In this document: piece after piece, positions 19,116 through 28,917 of the stretch | Numbering within the stretch: the first letter of the stretch is position 1 | Layout of the letters: the number at the start of each line of letters is the position of its first letter | Origin: Rhizobium sp. SEMIA4064 | GTDB taxonomy: Bacteria > Pseudomonadota > Alphaproteobacteria > Rhizobiales > Rhizobiaceae | Direction of reading: 5' to 3' | Length of the DNA stretch: 64,000 nt | Assembly: GCF_003025035.1 (NCBI RefSeq) | Contig: NZ_PYJN01000013.1 | Location: 558,001-622,000 of the forward strand | Translations under genes and position numbers: made by a program | The notes under the pieces: model-generated | Told to the model about the DNA's origin: nothing | Seen by the model: only the letters and a program-made list of their open reading frames with translations | Database searches by the model: none

Positions 19116-22100
19116 TCCCTGGTTTCGACGCGAAGAAACTGATCGCGGCAAGCGAGCCGCTGACGATTGGCCATGTTCCCGCCGGCCTGGAGCCTTTTCT
19201 GCTGGCCGAGCTGGCGAAAACAGGCCAACCGGTTGCCTATGTCATGTCCGATGGCCAGCACATGGCCGACGTCGAACAGATGCTCGGTTTCATCGCGCCC
19301 GATATTCCGGTCCTGACGCTGCCCGCCTGGGACTGCCTTCCCTATGACCGCGTTTCGCCGAGTTCCGACACCTCGGCCCGCCGCCTGGCAGCGCTCTCCG
19401 GTCTGATCGCCCACCATCACAAGCCGCATGCCGCGATCGTCCTGGTGACGGTCAATGCCATGCTGCAGAAGGTGGCGCCGCAGGATGTGATCGAGAGCCT
19501 GGCCTTCTCTGCCCGGCCGGGCAATCAGGTGCATATGGATGACATCGCCGGCCGTCTGGAGCGCAACGGCTTCGATCGTGTCGCGACGGTGCGCGAAGTC
19601 GGCGAATATGCCGTGCGCGGCGGCATTCTCGATGTTTTCGTGCCGGGTACGGAAGAGCCGGTGCGCCTCGATTTCTTCGGCGACACGCTGGAAAGCATCC
19701 GCAGTTTCGATCCCGCCAGCCAGCGCACCACCGGCCAGATCCGCTCCCTCGACCTCAACCCGATGAGCGAAGTGACGCTGACGCCGGATACGATCAGCCG
19801 TTTCCGCAAGAACTATCTTTCAGCTTTCGGCGCGGCGACGCGCGACGACGCCCTCTATGTCGCTGTCTCGGAGGGACGTCGCTATGCCGGCATGGAACAC
19901 TGGCTGCCGCTGTTCTATGAGAAGCTGGAGACGGTTTTCGACTATCTCCGCGGCTTCCGGCTGGTCACCGATCACACGGTGCGCGAAGCGGCCGAAGAGC
20001 GTTCCAAGCTCGTCTTCGACTATTACGATGCCCGTCTGAATTCCGGGCAGGCGGCCAAGGGGCAGATGGCGCAGGGCACGCCCTACAAGCCGGTAACGCC
20101 CGGCCAGCTCTATCTTGACGGCAATACCTTCGCCAAGGCACTCGATGCCTTCAATGCTATGCGCATCTCGCCCTTCAATGAACATGAGGGCGAGGCGCGC
20201 CGCGTCGTCAGTGTCGACGCCCGTCAGGGGCCGCGCTGGGCACGATCCTCCACCGAGAGTGCCGATAGCGAGCGCGTCAACGTCTTCGATGCCGTGGTCA
20301 AGCACATCGCCGACCGCCGCGCCGCCGGCGGCAAGGTCTTGATATCGGCCTGGACGGAAGGTTCGCTCGATCGCCTTTTACAGGTGCTGGCCGAACACGG
20401 GCTTGCCCGCGTCAAGACGATCGAAGCCTTCAAGGATATTGGATCGCTGGAGAAGGGCGAGGCGGCCGCCGCCGTGCTGAGCCTGGAAGCAGGCTTCGAG
20501 GCCGGCGATCTCGTCGTCATCGGCGAGCAGGACATTCTTGGCGACCGCATGGTGCGCCGCTCCAAACGCCGCAAACGCGCCGCCGATTTTATCTCCGAAG
20601 TGGCTGGTCTGGACGAGGGTTCCATCGTCGTCCATGCCGAACACGGTATCGGCCGTTTCGTCGGCCTCCGGACCATCGAGGCGGCCGGCGCGCCGCATGC
20701 CTGCCTCGAGCTGCAATATGCCGACGATGCCAAACTGTTCCTGCCGGTCGAAAATATCGATCTCCTGTCGCGCTACGGCGGCGAGGGCACGGAGGCGCAG
20801 CTCGACAAGCTGGGCGGCGGCGCCTGGCAGATGCGCAAGGCCAAGCTTAAGAAGCGCCTGCTGGACATGGCCGGCGCGTTGATCCGCGTCGCGGCCGAGC
20901 GCCTGACGCGGCATGCGCCGGTGCTGACCTCGCCGGAAGGGCTTTACGACGAGTTTGCTGCCCGCTTCCCCTATGACGAGACCGAAGATCAGATGAACGC
21001 CATCGACGCGGTGCGCGACGATCTCGGCGCTGGCCGGCCGATGGACCGCCTCGTCTGCGGCGACGTCGGCTTCGGCAAGACTGAAGTGGCGCTGCGCGCC
21101 GCCTTCGTGGCCGCCATGAATGGCGTACAGGTCGCCGTCGTCGTGCCGACGACGCTGCTTGCCCGCCAGCATTTCAAGACCTTCTCGGAGCGCTTCCGTG
21201 GCTTGCCGATCCGCGTCCAGCAGGCCTCGCGCCTTGTCGGCGCCAAGGATCTGGCGCTGACCAAGAAGGAAGTGGCCGATGGCAAGACCGATATCGTCGT
21301 TGGCACGCATGCGCTGCTTGGCTCCGGCATCCAGTTCGCCAATCTCGGCCTACTGGTGATCGACGAGGAGCAGCACTTCGGCGTCAAGCACAAGGAGCGG
21401 CTGAAGGAGCTGAAGAGCGACGTGCATGTGCTGACGCTGTCTGCAACGCCGATTCCGCGCACGCTGCAGCTCGCCATGACCGGCGTGCGTGAACTGTCGC
21501 TGATCACCACCCCGCCGGTCGACCGCATGGCGGTGCGCACCTTCATCTCGCCCTTCGATTCGCTCGTCATCCGCGAGACGCTGATGCGCGAGCATTATCG
21601 CGGCGGCCAGAGCTTCTATGTCTGCCCGCGCCTGGCCGATCTCGCCGACATCCACGCCTTCCTGCAGTCGGATGTGCCGGAGCTGAAAGTGGCTGTCGCG
21701 CATGGTCAGATGCCGGCCGGTGAGCTCGAAGACATCATGAACGCCTTCTATGAAGGCCGTTATGACGTGCTGCTGTCGACTACCATCGTCGAATCCGGTC
21801 TCGACGTGCCGACGGCCAATACGCTGATCGTCCACCGCGCCGACATGTTCGGCCTGGCGCAGCTCTATCAGTTGCGCGGCCGCGTCGGTCGGTCGAAAGT
21901 GCGCGCCTTCGCCCTCTTCACCTTGCCGGTCAACAAGGTTCTGACGACGACCGCGGAGCGCCGCCTGAAGGTGCTGCAGTCGCTCGACACGCTCGGCGCC
22001 GGCTTCCAGCTCGCAAGCCACGATCTCGATATCCGCGGCGCCGGCAATCTGCTTGGTGAAGAACAGTCCGGTCACATCAAGGAAGTGGGCTTCGAGCTTT

Positions 22101-22612
22101 ACCAGCAAATGCTTGAAGAGGCTGTCGCCGAGGTCAAGGGCGTCGACGAGATCCAGGATACCGGCTGGTCGCCGCAGATTTCCGTTGGCACGCCTGTCAT
22201 GATCCCCGACGATTACGTGCCGGACCTGCATCTGCGCATGGCGCTCTATCGCCGCCTCGGCGAGATCACCGAGATCAAGGAGATCGACGGCTTCGGTGCC
22301 GAAATGATCGATCGATTCGGCCCGATGCCGCTGGAGGTGCAGCATCTCCTGAAGATCGTCTACATCAAGTCGCTTTGCCGCATCGCCAATGTCGAAAAGC
22401 TGGACGCCGGCCCGAAGGGCGTCGTCGTGCAGTTCCGCAACAAGGAATTCCCGAACCCGGCCAACCTCGTCGGCTATATCGCCAAGCAAGGCACCATGGC
22501 AAAGATACGCCCCGACCAGAGCGTCTTCCTGACCCGCGACCTGCCATCACCGGAAAAACGGCTCCAGGGCGCGGCTGTGGTGATGACGCAGTTGGCGGAA
22601 TTGGCGAAGTAG
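19112..22612 (+). CDS. mfd: Transcription-repair coupling factor Mfd
   Basis: DNA translocase that removes stalled RNA polymerase and recruits UvrA for transcription-coupled repair. It has 1166 residues, the usual size. The order is a UvrB-like N-terminal region, an RNA polymerase-binding domain around ADFISEVAGLDEGSIVVHAEHGIGRFVGL, and a helicase core with GDVGFGKTE near residue 649, DEEQ near 750 and QLRGRVGRS. A C-terminal TRCF domain follows. It starts within an ATGA overlap with sdhE. An 8-base-arm inverted repeat at 22620-22642 lies just after the stop codon but lacks a T tract. Confidence 0.96.
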   Translation: MIPGFDAKKLIAASEPLTIGHVPAGLEPFLLAELAKTGQPVAYVMSDGQHMADVEQMLGFIAPDIPVLTLPAWDCLPYDRVSPSSDTSARRLAALSGLIAHHHKPHAAIVLVTVNAMLQKVAPQDVIESLAFSARPGNQVHMDDIAGRLERNGFDRVATVREVGEYAVRGGILDVFVPGTEEPVRLDFFGDTLESIRSFDPASQRTTGQIRSLDLNPMSEVTLTPDTISRFRKNYLSAFGAATRDDALYVAVSEGRRYAGMEHWLPLFYEKLETVFDYLRGFRLVTDHTVREAAEERSKLVFDYYDARLNSGQAAKGQMAQGTPYKPVTPGQLYLDGNTFAKALDAFNAMRISPFNEHEGEARRVVSVDARQGPRWARSSTESADSERVNVFDAVVKHIADRRAAGGKVLISAWTEGSLDRLLQVLAEHGLARVKTIEAFKDIGSLEKGEAAAAVLSLEAGFEAGDLVVIGEQDILGDRMVRRSKRRKRAADFISEVAGLDEGSIVVHAEHGIGRFVGLRTIEAAGAPHACLELQYADDAKLFLPVENIDLLSRYGGEGTEAQLDKLGGGAWQMRKAKLKKRLLDMAGALIRVAAERLTRHAPVLTSPEGLYDEFAARFPYDETEDQMNAIDAVRDDLGAGRPMDRLVCGDVGFGKTEVALRAAFVAAMNGVQVAVVVPTTLLARQHFKTFSERFRGLPIRVQQASRLVGAKDLALTKKEVADGKTDIVVGTHALLGSGIQFANLGLLVIDEEQHFGVKHKERLKELKSDVHVLTLSATPIPRTLQLAMTGVRELSLITTPPVDRMAVRTFISPFDSLVIRETLMREHYRGGQSFYVCPRLADLADIHAFLQSDVPELKVAVAHGQMPAGELEDIMNAFYEGRYDVLLSTTIVESGLDVPTANTLIVHRADMFGLAQLYQLRGRVGRSKVRAFALFTLPVNKVLTTTAERRLKVLQSLDTLGAGFQLASHDLDIRGAGNLLGEEQSGHIKEVGFELYQQMLEEAVAEVKGVDEIQDTGWSPQISVGTPVMIPDDYVPDLHLRMALYRRLGEITEIKEIDGFGAEMIDRFGPMPLEVQHLLKIVYIKSLCRIANVEKLDAGPKGVVVQFRNKEFPNPANLVGYIAKQGTMAKIRPDQSVFLTRDLPSPEKRLQGAAVVMTQLAELAK

Positions 22613-22814
22613 TGGGTGCGATGGTATGTAGCAAATACCATCAGCAGCAACTCGCGATTCGATACGGATACTGGCGTGTTGGGCCGAGGACAAAAGTCAA
22701 TAATATTCCCCGTCAAGGGTCTGGCTATGGGAGCTCATGCTATAGGCAACCTTGTCACTCCACGTGTATTTTAAACCTCCAAGAGTGAGCTAGCTCTCGC
22801 AATACAGACTGCAC

Positions 22815-24203
22815 TCAAGTCGATTGCGGCTGCAAATATCGGTCGCGGAGATGAACTGTAGTTTGATCTATGCTCGGGTAAACCGTTGTTGCATTAATAT
22901 TGATGCTGTCGAGTTGGGCGAGGATATGCTTCTTGTTCGTGATCCCTATTCGAGCGATTTCAATCCCGTCGGTGCCAACTTCCGGCAATATCGCCTCATG
23001 TCCAAATAGGAGGAATGCACCGGACTGAGATTTTATTCTACTGTTCGTCCTCTTAGCTTTGACACAGAGGATGGAGCCGAGATCATCGGGCTGGATGCGA
23101 CCTTCAAAGTAGCTTTTTTCCGATTTGATATGGTGAAGTAGCTTGTGAGCGACATCTTCATTGTTAAACTGGATCAACTCCATACCGAGATTAATTTCGC
23201 TCTTTTGGCTGTTAGTGAGATTGGACAAATTGGATAAGCAACTCACAGTATCAGAGTCGTAGTATTTGATCTTCTCACGCTCGATACGGAATATGATGAC
23301 TTCTCCGTCACTGTTCATAAGATCTTCCCTGCAATAACAGGCAAAAAATAGCGCCATTAGTGGATTGCCGGAGATATCCAACAGGCGGGTGGGTAGCCCG
23401 TAGTGCTGCATACGAACCAGGCGGTCAAAGCAATATTGATCGCCTTGGAATTCGTCATAATGCGCTATGAGTAATTCCTTACAGAGCCGATCCTCGTTCG
23501 GCATGTATTTCCATGCTCCATCCGGCCATTTCCTGAGAAGCGAAGGCGTCAACTCAAAGCTCGCATCCTCATGTCCACGATAGAAGTTTTCCATCGAGGT
23601 ATTAACGGGCAATCCATGGAGTAAGCCAAGGAAAATCTCAACGCTATCTGCTACACCGATGATATTCTTCTCGCGCACCGGAGGCTCGGCAACGACGGTT
23701 GTCTCATCGGGAGTTAGCTGTTGTTCGATAGCGCCATGAAACTCTGGATAAGCTTGCGCAATCTTCCTAAGAATGTCTCGAAAATCACCCGATCGAACGG
23801 CCCAGTGCGTCCGGTAGAGCTGAAATCCGTCAGCCCCGAAGAGCTCTTTAGCCTCTTCTACGCTATCAAACTTTACCTCTCCAAAATCGATCACCACCTT
23901 AAAACGGGTCGAAACCTCTTTTCTGTCTGCTTGCGTCTGTCCTATGTGACCGTACTTGATCAGCATCGACACGAAGCCCAAATCTTTTGAAATCTCGCTA
24001 CATAAGAATGTCGGCAACTTCTCAAGAAAGTCTATGGCGGTCGATCCAACCCCCTCGAGCCGCTTCTCGATATCTGTAGGGGTATATTCGAACATGCGAC
24101 CTCTGCTCATGGTGAGGTCAATTTCATCCCCGTCTAGATAGTCCCGGTTGCCAAAGGAGATATAATTGAAGTTCTCCGACACGCCAGCGCTCCTCTGCGG
24201 CAT
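22815..24203 (-). CDS. FRG-domain protein, probably acquired accessory gene
   Basis: Protein of 462 residues with a C-terminal FRG domain. The diagnostic stretches are NFYRGHEDASFELTPSLLR (about 206-224) and MQHYGLPTRLLDISGNPLM (about 265-283), followed by LFFACY. The N-terminal 200 residues (FEYTPTDIEKRLEGV, then FGADGFQLYRTHW) match no domain I can name. The DNA is visibly richer in A and T, with different codon choice from mfd and the DsbA-like gene on either side, and the gene stands alone with loose intergenic DNA around it. FRG domains are of unknown biochemistry and often occur in mobile or defence-related contexts. The start is uncertain because no strong ribosome site is visible. A role in phage or plasmid defence is only a hypothesis. 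Confidence 0.8.
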   Translation of the reverse strand: MPQRSAGVSENFNYISFGNRDYLDGDEIDLTMSRGRMFEYTPTDIEKRLEGVGSTAIDFLEKLPTFLCSEISKDLGFVSMLIKYGHIGQTQADRKEVSTRFKVVIDFGEVKFDSVEEAKELFGADGFQLYRTHWAVRSGDFRDILRKIAQAYPEFHGAIEQQLTPDETTVVAEPPVREKNIIGVADSVEIFLGLLHGLPVNTSMENFYRGHEDASFELTPSLLRKWPDGAWKYMPNEDRLCKELLIAHYDEFQGDQYCFDRLVRMQHYGLPTRLLDISGNPLMALFFACYCREDLMNSDGEVIIFRIEREKIKYYDSDTVSCLSNLSNLTNSQKSEINLGMELIQFNNEDVAHKLLHHIKSEKSYFEGRIQPDDLGSILCVKAKRTNSRIKSQSGAFLLFGHEAILPEVGTDGIEIARIGITNKKHILAQLDSININATTVYPSIDQTTVHLRDRYLQPQST

Positions 24204-24543
24204 ATGCAGCCCTGCAATAGTCTGGGCTAGTATTCACATCTATCACCCCTACAATAAGATCTGGCTAACGGCCATAATATTGGAGCGGTGAAATTGGCGA
24301 CGCGATACCTAACAAGATGAAGATCTTTTTCCGGGAGGCTGCGCTTACCTTAAGCCGAATTTTCGTGCCTCCGAGGAAAACTACGCACTGATTGCAATCT
24401 ATCTGACCACGAGAGAAAACTGGAATGCGACGGGAAAGCCTCGAATCTAGAAATTAAGGCTCCACAATTGGCACAAAGCGGTCTCCCACCTCTCTAAAAT
24501 GGTCGTCAACCTTTGCTCCCTAACGATGGAAATAGGAATACGC
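24204..24543. other. Gene-free stretch flanking the FRG gene
   Basis: AT-richer DNA with frequent stops in all frames and no convincing ORF, tRNA or repeat. It would contain the promoter of the FRG gene. It may mark the boundary of an inserted segment, but no direct repeat shared with the mfd side was found by eye. Confidence 0.5.
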
Positions 24544-25215
24544 TCAATTCATCCCAGCCCGCGCTTCCGCCTTTAGCTTGGCGATATCCCGCAGCGCCCC
24601 AACCAGAACGTCAGGCGTTTGAGCACCGCTCACCGCATATTGCTGGTCGAAGATGAAGAAGGGCACGCCGTTGACGCCGATCTTTTGGGCGGCGTCGATT
24701 TCGCCGACGATGAGATCGCGGTCGGCGTTGGAGGAGAGCAGGGTGGCGATGACGGAGCGGTCGAGGCCGGCCTTTTCGGCGATGTCCAGCAGCACGGCAT
24801 GATCGCCGACATTGCGGCCTTCTTCGAAATTGGCCTTGAACAGGGCGGTGACCACCTTTTCCTGCTTCTCGCGGTCCTCGGTGCCTGCCCATTGGATGAG
24901 GCGATGGGCGTCAAGCGTGTTCGGGCCGATCTTGATCGCTTCGAAATCGAACTTGATGCCCACTTCGCGGCCGAGATCGGTCAGCATCTTGTGCGCCTGC
25001 GCGACGCGCTCGGCGCCGCCGAGCTTCTGCTCAAGCGCCGTCTTCTGGTCGACGCCTTCGGGCGGATAGTCGGGATTGAGGCGATAGGGCCGCCAGTTGA
25101 TGTCGACGCCCACTTCGTCCTGCACCTCGGCGATTGCCAGCTCCAGCCGAGCCTTGCCGAGATAGCACCACGGACAAACGACGTCCGAGACGATATCGAT
25201 CGTGATGCGTTCCAT
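24544..25215 (-). CDS. DsbA family oxidoreductase, FrnE-like
   Basis: Thioredoxin-fold protein of 223 residues with no signal peptide, so probably cytoplasmic. The active-site motif CPWC occurs at about residues 14-17 (VVCPWCYLGK). The following sequence, INWRPYRLNPDYPPEGVD, and GVNGVPFFIFDQQYAVSGAQ near residue 190 (with the cis-proline loop) are typical of the FrnE / polyketide-biosynthesis-type DsbA group. These proteins are linked to disulfide or glutathione-dependent isomerase chemistry; the substrate is unknown. It stands alone between the FRG gene and the peptide-binding protein gene, all on the minus strand. Confidence 0.9.
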   Translation of the reverse strand: MERITIDIVSDVVCPWCYLGKARLELAIAEVQDEVGVDINWRPYRLNPDYPPEGVDQKTALEQKLGGAERVAQAHKMLTDLGREVGIKFDFEAIKIGPNTLDAHRLIQWAGTEDREKQEKVVTALFKANFEEGRNVGDHAVLLDIAEKAGLDRSVIATLLSSNADRDLIVGEIDAAQKIGVNGVPFFIFDQQYAVSGAQTPDVLVGALRDIAKLKAEARAGMN

Positions 25216-25325
25216 GGCTCAATCCTTCCGATCTATGGGGCTTTAAGGTGCCATCTAGGCCTTTAGGGCGGAGGCTTCAACCAGTTACCGAAAAGGAACC
25301 GGGTAACAATTGGCGGCGGAAGCCT

Positions 25326-27137
25326 TTATTGCACCGATGCATCCCACCAAACGGGCAACTGATAGCCATAGAGCGGCAGGACATCGGGATGGGCGATACG
25401 GCTGCGCCGCGCCACCCATTGCTGACCAATATGGTAGAGCGGCACGACATAGTAGCCGGAAATCAAGATACGATCGAAGGAGCGCACCGCATCCCGGAAA
25501 TCTTCGGCGGAGCGGGCGGCAAGGAAATGATCCATCAACATGTCGACGTCAGGATCGGCGACACCCGCAAAATTGAGGCTGCCCTCGGTTTTGGCGGCAA
25601 CAGACCCCCAACGCCCTACCTGCTCGATGCCAGGCGACAGCGATGACGGGTAGGCTTTCAAGATCATATCGTAATCGTAGCTTATCGTCCGGCGCTGATA
25701 TTGCGAATCATCGACGGTGCGGATGGTCACCGCGATGCCGAGCAGCGCTAAAGATCGGCGATAGGCGATTGCGATACGTTCCTGGTCGGGATTCTGCGTC
25801 ATGATCTCGAAGCTGAGTTGACGCCCGGTGCTATCGACCATCTTTTCGCCTTTGATCGTGTAGCCGCCCTGCTTGAGCAGATCGACGGCCTTGCGCAAAA
25901 TGGCGCGGTCGCGACCAGAACCGTCGCTGACGGGCAGCCTGTAGGTGCCATCAAGTACATCTGGATCGATGCGATCCTTGATCGGGCCTAGCATGGCAAG
26001 CTCGCGTGCATCCGCGGGCACGCCGAGCGAGGAGAGGTCGGAGTTCTGCCAATAGCTCTGCGTGCGCGTATAGGCGTTCGAAGAGAGGCTCCGGTTCACC
26101 CATTCGAAATCAAAGGCAAGTGCTAGGCCCTGGCGAACCTTCTTGTTGGCAAAGATCGGCCGGCGCGTATTGAAGACGAAACCGAACATGCCACTCGGCA
26201 ATTCCGGCTTAAAAACGTCTTTGACGACAGCGCCGGAGGTCACTGCCGGGAAATCATAGGCCACCTGCCAATGGCCGGGGCTGCCGTCGGGATAAATGTC
26301 GATGTCGCCTTTCTTGAAGGCTTCAAACAGCGTGGTTTCCTGCAGGAAATAATTGACTGAAATCTCGTCGTAATTGTCGACGCCGACTTTCACGGGAATG
26401 TCCTTGCCCCAATAATCGGGATTGCGCTCAAACACGATGCGCTGGCCGGGATCGATGCTCTTGACCCTATAGGGGCCAGAGCCGATCGGAATGCTGAGCG
26501 TCGTCCGGTCGAAATTATCGGGGTCGATCGCATGTTTCGGCAGGATCGGCAGCGACGAGGCGATGATCAGTGGCGTTTCGCGATTGGCCTTTTCGTTGAA
26601 ATGGATCAGGACGCTATGCTCGCCGACCTTCTCCATCTTGCCGATCGTTTCCAGCCAGGACGAAAGCGGCACGCGACCCTTATCGTGCAGCAGTTGGAGG
26701 GTGAAGATCACATCCTCGGGCGTTACCGGCTGCCCATCCGACCACTTGGCATTCGGATTGAGGTTGAACTGAATATAGCTGCGGCTGTCGTCCCATTCGA
26801 CCGTCTTCGCCAGCAATCCGTAAAGCGTGAAGGGCTCGTCACGCGAGCGCTGCATCAGCGATTCGTAGATGAGATTGCCGTAATCCGGATCCCACATGCC
26901 GCGCGCCGTCGTGCGCATGCTTTTCAGGATGAAGGGATTGAGATTGTCGAATGTGCCGACGACACCATAGTTGATATGGCCGCCCTTTTTTACGTTCGGA
27001 TTGACGTAGGGAAAATGCGTATAATCCGCCGGTAGGGCGGGATCTCCATGCATAGCGATACCATAGAGCGGCTGAGCGAGCGCGGCACCGCAGAATGCTG
27101 AGAAGAACAGGAAAATAGCGATCCGGAGCGCTTGCAT
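25326..27137 (-). CDS. Extracellular solute-binding protein family 5, YejA-like, orphan
   Basis: Periplasmic oligopeptide-type binding protein of about 603 residues. The signal peptide is about residues 1-20 (MQALRIAIFLFFSAFCGAAL, cleaved near LAQ). The mature start PLYGIAMHGDPALPADYTHF and PNVKKGGHINYGVVGTFDNLNPF are typical of the YejA / long SBP_bac_5 group. The start at 27137 was chosen because AAAGGA precedes that ATG and the signal peptide begins there; in-frame starts at 27161 and 27182 have poorer ribosome sites. No permease or ATPase gene lies next to it, so it must work with components encoded elsewhere, or act alone. Confidence 0.9.
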   Translation of the reverse strand: MQALRIAIFLFFSAFCGAALAQPLYGIAMHGDPALPADYTHFPYVNPNVKKGGHINYGVVGTFDNLNPFILKSMRTTARGMWDPDYGNLIYESLMQRSRDEPFTLYGLLAKTVEWDDSRSYIQFNLNPNAKWSDGQPVTPEDVIFTLQLLHDKGRVPLSSWLETIGKMEKVGEHSVLIHFNEKANRETPLIIASSLPILPKHAIDPDNFDRTTLSIPIGSGPYRVKSIDPGQRIVFERNPDYWGKDIPVKVGVDNYDEISVNYFLQETTLFEAFKKGDIDIYPDGSPGHWQVAYDFPAVTSGAVVKDVFKPELPSGMFGFVFNTRRPIFANKKVRQGLALAFDFEWVNRSLSSNAYTRTQSYWQNSDLSSLGVPADARELAMLGPIKDRIDPDVLDGTYRLPVSDGSGRDRAILRKAVDLLKQGGYTIKGEKMVDSTGRQLSFEIMTQNPDQERIAIAYRRSLALLGIAVTIRTVDDSQYQRRTISYDYDMILKAYPSSLSPGIEQVGRWGSVAAKTEGSLNFAGVADPDVDMLMDHFLAARSAEDFRDAVRSFDRILISGYYVVPLYHIGQQWVARRSRIAHPDVLPLYGYQLPVWWDASVQ

Positions 27138-27403
27138 GGCATCCTTTCCGGTAAGGGGCATGATTCTGCGGAACCTTATCATGAGAGTGCCGAATCCAAC
27201 ACGCGCCTACGGGAATTCTTAGGTCTCGACAGAAAAGACCAAAGAAAAGCTGGATATCCGCGCCGGTGCGATGTAACAGGGGTGCCGGGTTTCTCGGGTC
27301 ATGCATTTGCCTTAATCTTTCGACAGGTGGACGGCGGTTTGACCCGATTGGCATGGGGCGGCAGGCTGTCGTCCCGCATCGGATTTCAGGAGGCGGTTTC
27401 GCT

Positions 27404-28063
27404 ATGACGTTCAAGACTGACAACAAAATGCGGGCAGGACTTTCTGCTCTGGCTCTCATGATCGGTGCAGCGCTTCCGGCTGCTGCTTTCGCTCAAGATG
27501 CCTCGGATGCAGCTCCTGCTGATGGTGGCGGTAACGCCGCTCAGCCGCGCCTCGGCTGGTACAAGACCTGCACCAAGCAGGACGACGCCGACATCTGCAT
27601 CGTTCAGAACCTGATCATGGCCAACAACGGCCAGTTGGTGACTGCAGTCGGCCTCATCTCGGTCGACGGCAAGGTCAACCGCAAGATCCTTCAGATTTCC
27701 GTTCCGACCGCACGTCTGATCGCTCCCGGCATCACCATGCAGGTCGACGGTGGCAAGGGCCAGAAGATCGATTACGCCGTATGTCTGCCGGACAAGTGCA
27801 CGGCCGAAGTGCCGCTGACCGACGCCATGATCGCAGCCTTGAAGAAGGGCACCGACGTGACCTTCACCTCGATCAACTTCCGTCGCGCTCCGAACCCGAT
27901 CAAGATCTCGCTCGAAGGCTTCGGCGCTGCCTATGACGGCGCGGCAATCTCCGACTCGAAGCTGGCCGAAAGCCAGAAGAGCCTGCAGGACAGCATGCAG
28001 AAGAAGGCCGAAGAAGCTCGCAAGAAGCTGGAAGACGCCCAGAAGGCTGCAAAGCAGCAGTAA
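27404..28063 (+). CDS. Invasion-associated locus B (IalB) family periplasmic protein
   Basis: Exported protein of 219 residues in the IalB family, first described in Bartonella and common in rhizobia. The signal peptide covers about residues 1-31 (ending AAAFAQ). The IalB core carries the typical cysteines: WYKTCTKQDDADICIVQN near the start and DYAVCLPDKCTAEVP in the middle. The C-terminal 35 residues are a charged, alanine-rich helix that could form a coiled coil. CAGGAGG lies 10 bases before the ATG at 27404, so an in-frame start at 27266 was rejected. A strong terminator follows. The molecular function is not known. Confidence 0.9.
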   Translation: MTFKTDNKMRAGLSALALMIGAALPAAAFAQDASDAAPADGGGNAAQPRLGWYKTCTKQDDADICIVQNLIMANNGQLVTAVGLISVDGKVNRKILQISVPTARLIAPGITMQVDGGKGQKIDYAVCLPDKCTAEVPLTDAMIAALKKGTDVTFTSINFRRAPNPIKISLEGFGAAYDGAAISDSKLAESQKSLQDSMQKKAEEARKKLEDAQKAAKQQ

Positions 28064-28140
28064 GCCGCAGGGCTTGCAGGGGTTGGCGATTGGCTGATCC
28101 CGCCTGGCCAGATCCGGGAAGTGATTCCCGACTAAAATCA

Positions 28141-28177
28141 AAAACCGCTTGCAACCGATTGTTGCGAGCGGTTTTTT
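28141..28177 (+). terminator. Rho-independent terminator of the IalB gene
   Basis: A stem of CCGCTTGCAAC against GTTGCGAGCGG (one G-T pair) with a 5-base loop is flanked by AAAA on the left and a T6 run on the right. Confidence 0.9.
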
Positions 28178-28330
28178 CATTTGCCGGATGAAGGTATTCA
28201 AGCTTGACGCATCATACTGCCGCTTGCGGAGCTACAGGTGAGTCGAATGCAAGCCCCTGAGGAATTTCTGACGTCGATCGTCATCGCCGCGAACTGTTAC
28301 TGGATGCCGGCAATTGGCCGGTGTCCGCTC

Positions 28331-28366
28331 AAAACGAAAGGGAAGACGTTGGGAGCGTCTTCCCTT
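28331..28366 (-). terminator. Rho-independent terminator of hspQ
   Basis: Perfect 11-base arms AAGGGAAGACG and CGTCTTCCCTT enclose a 7-base loop. Read on the minus strand the stem is followed by TTCGTTTT. It lies 25 bases past the hspQ stop codon. Confidence 0.8.
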
Positions 28367-28390
28367 CGAAAACTTGCATGAAATTGACGC

Positions 28391-28720
28391 TTAGTGGGCG
28401 AAGCTCATCTTGGGCTTGAACTCGCCTGTGGGCGCTTTATCGAAGATCTGAGCAATCTGCGGGTTACGGAGCGGGACACCGCTTTCGTCGCTGATCAGGT
28501 TCTGCTCGGACACGTATGCGACATATTCCGTCTCGTCGTTTTCGGCGAGAAGGTGGTAGAAGGGCTGGTCCTTGCTGGGCCGCACTTCTGCCGGGATGGA
28601 ATTCCACCACTCTTCAGTGTTGGAGAATTCCGGATCGACGTCGAAGATGACACCGCGGAAGGGAAACATCCGGTGCCGAACCACGTCGCCTATGTTGAAT
28701 TTTGCGTAGCGTTCTTTCAT
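28391..28720 (-). CDS. hspQ: Heat shock protein HspQ
   Basis: Small protein of 109 residues of the HspQ / hemimethylated-DNA-binding YccV family. In enterobacteria it acts as a specificity factor for Lon protease. The family signature is KFNIGDVVRHRMFPFRGVIF, followed by DPEFSNTEEWW, QPFYHLLAEN and YVAYVSEQNL. The ATG at 28720 has AAAGGAAG about 8 bases upstream; an in-frame TTG six codons earlier overlaps that ribosome site and was rejected. It is a single-gene unit with its own terminator. Heat regulation is expected, but no sigma-32 promoter was confirmed. Confidence 0.93.
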   Translation of the reverse strand: MKERYAKFNIGDVVRHRMFPFRGVIFDVDPEFSNTEEWWNSIPAEVRPSKDQPFYHLLAENDETEYVAYVSEQNLISDESGVPLRNPQIAQIFDKAPTGEFKPKMSFAH

Positions 28721-28917
28721 GGCGCGACTTCCTTTCAAGCAATCATGTGGTGAATTCCACCGCCGATATCAAGGATTTTGCCCCGTTTCCTTCATGCAAT
28801 CGTCACATTCGATCAACGCTGTTCGCCCTACATTGTTCGATTGCGCGATACACGAATTGTAATGTCCAGTAAGGCAGCCGCGACCGAAAATACGTCTGCC
28901 TTACGCTTGCCAGCAAG

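Larger units (their letters stand above)
28064..28390. other. Convergent intergenic region with two hairpin terminators
   Basis: This 327-base gap between the IalB gene and hspQ holds two terminators, listed separately. Between them nothing else is recognisable; short runs around 28200-28320 look like non-coding spacer. Confidence 0.6.

Noticed and set aside
22620..22642. Inverted repeat GATGGTAT / ATACCATC after mfd, considered as a terminator or insertion scar
   Set aside because: There is no T tract and no matching direct repeat on the far side of the FRG gene, so neither reading is supported.
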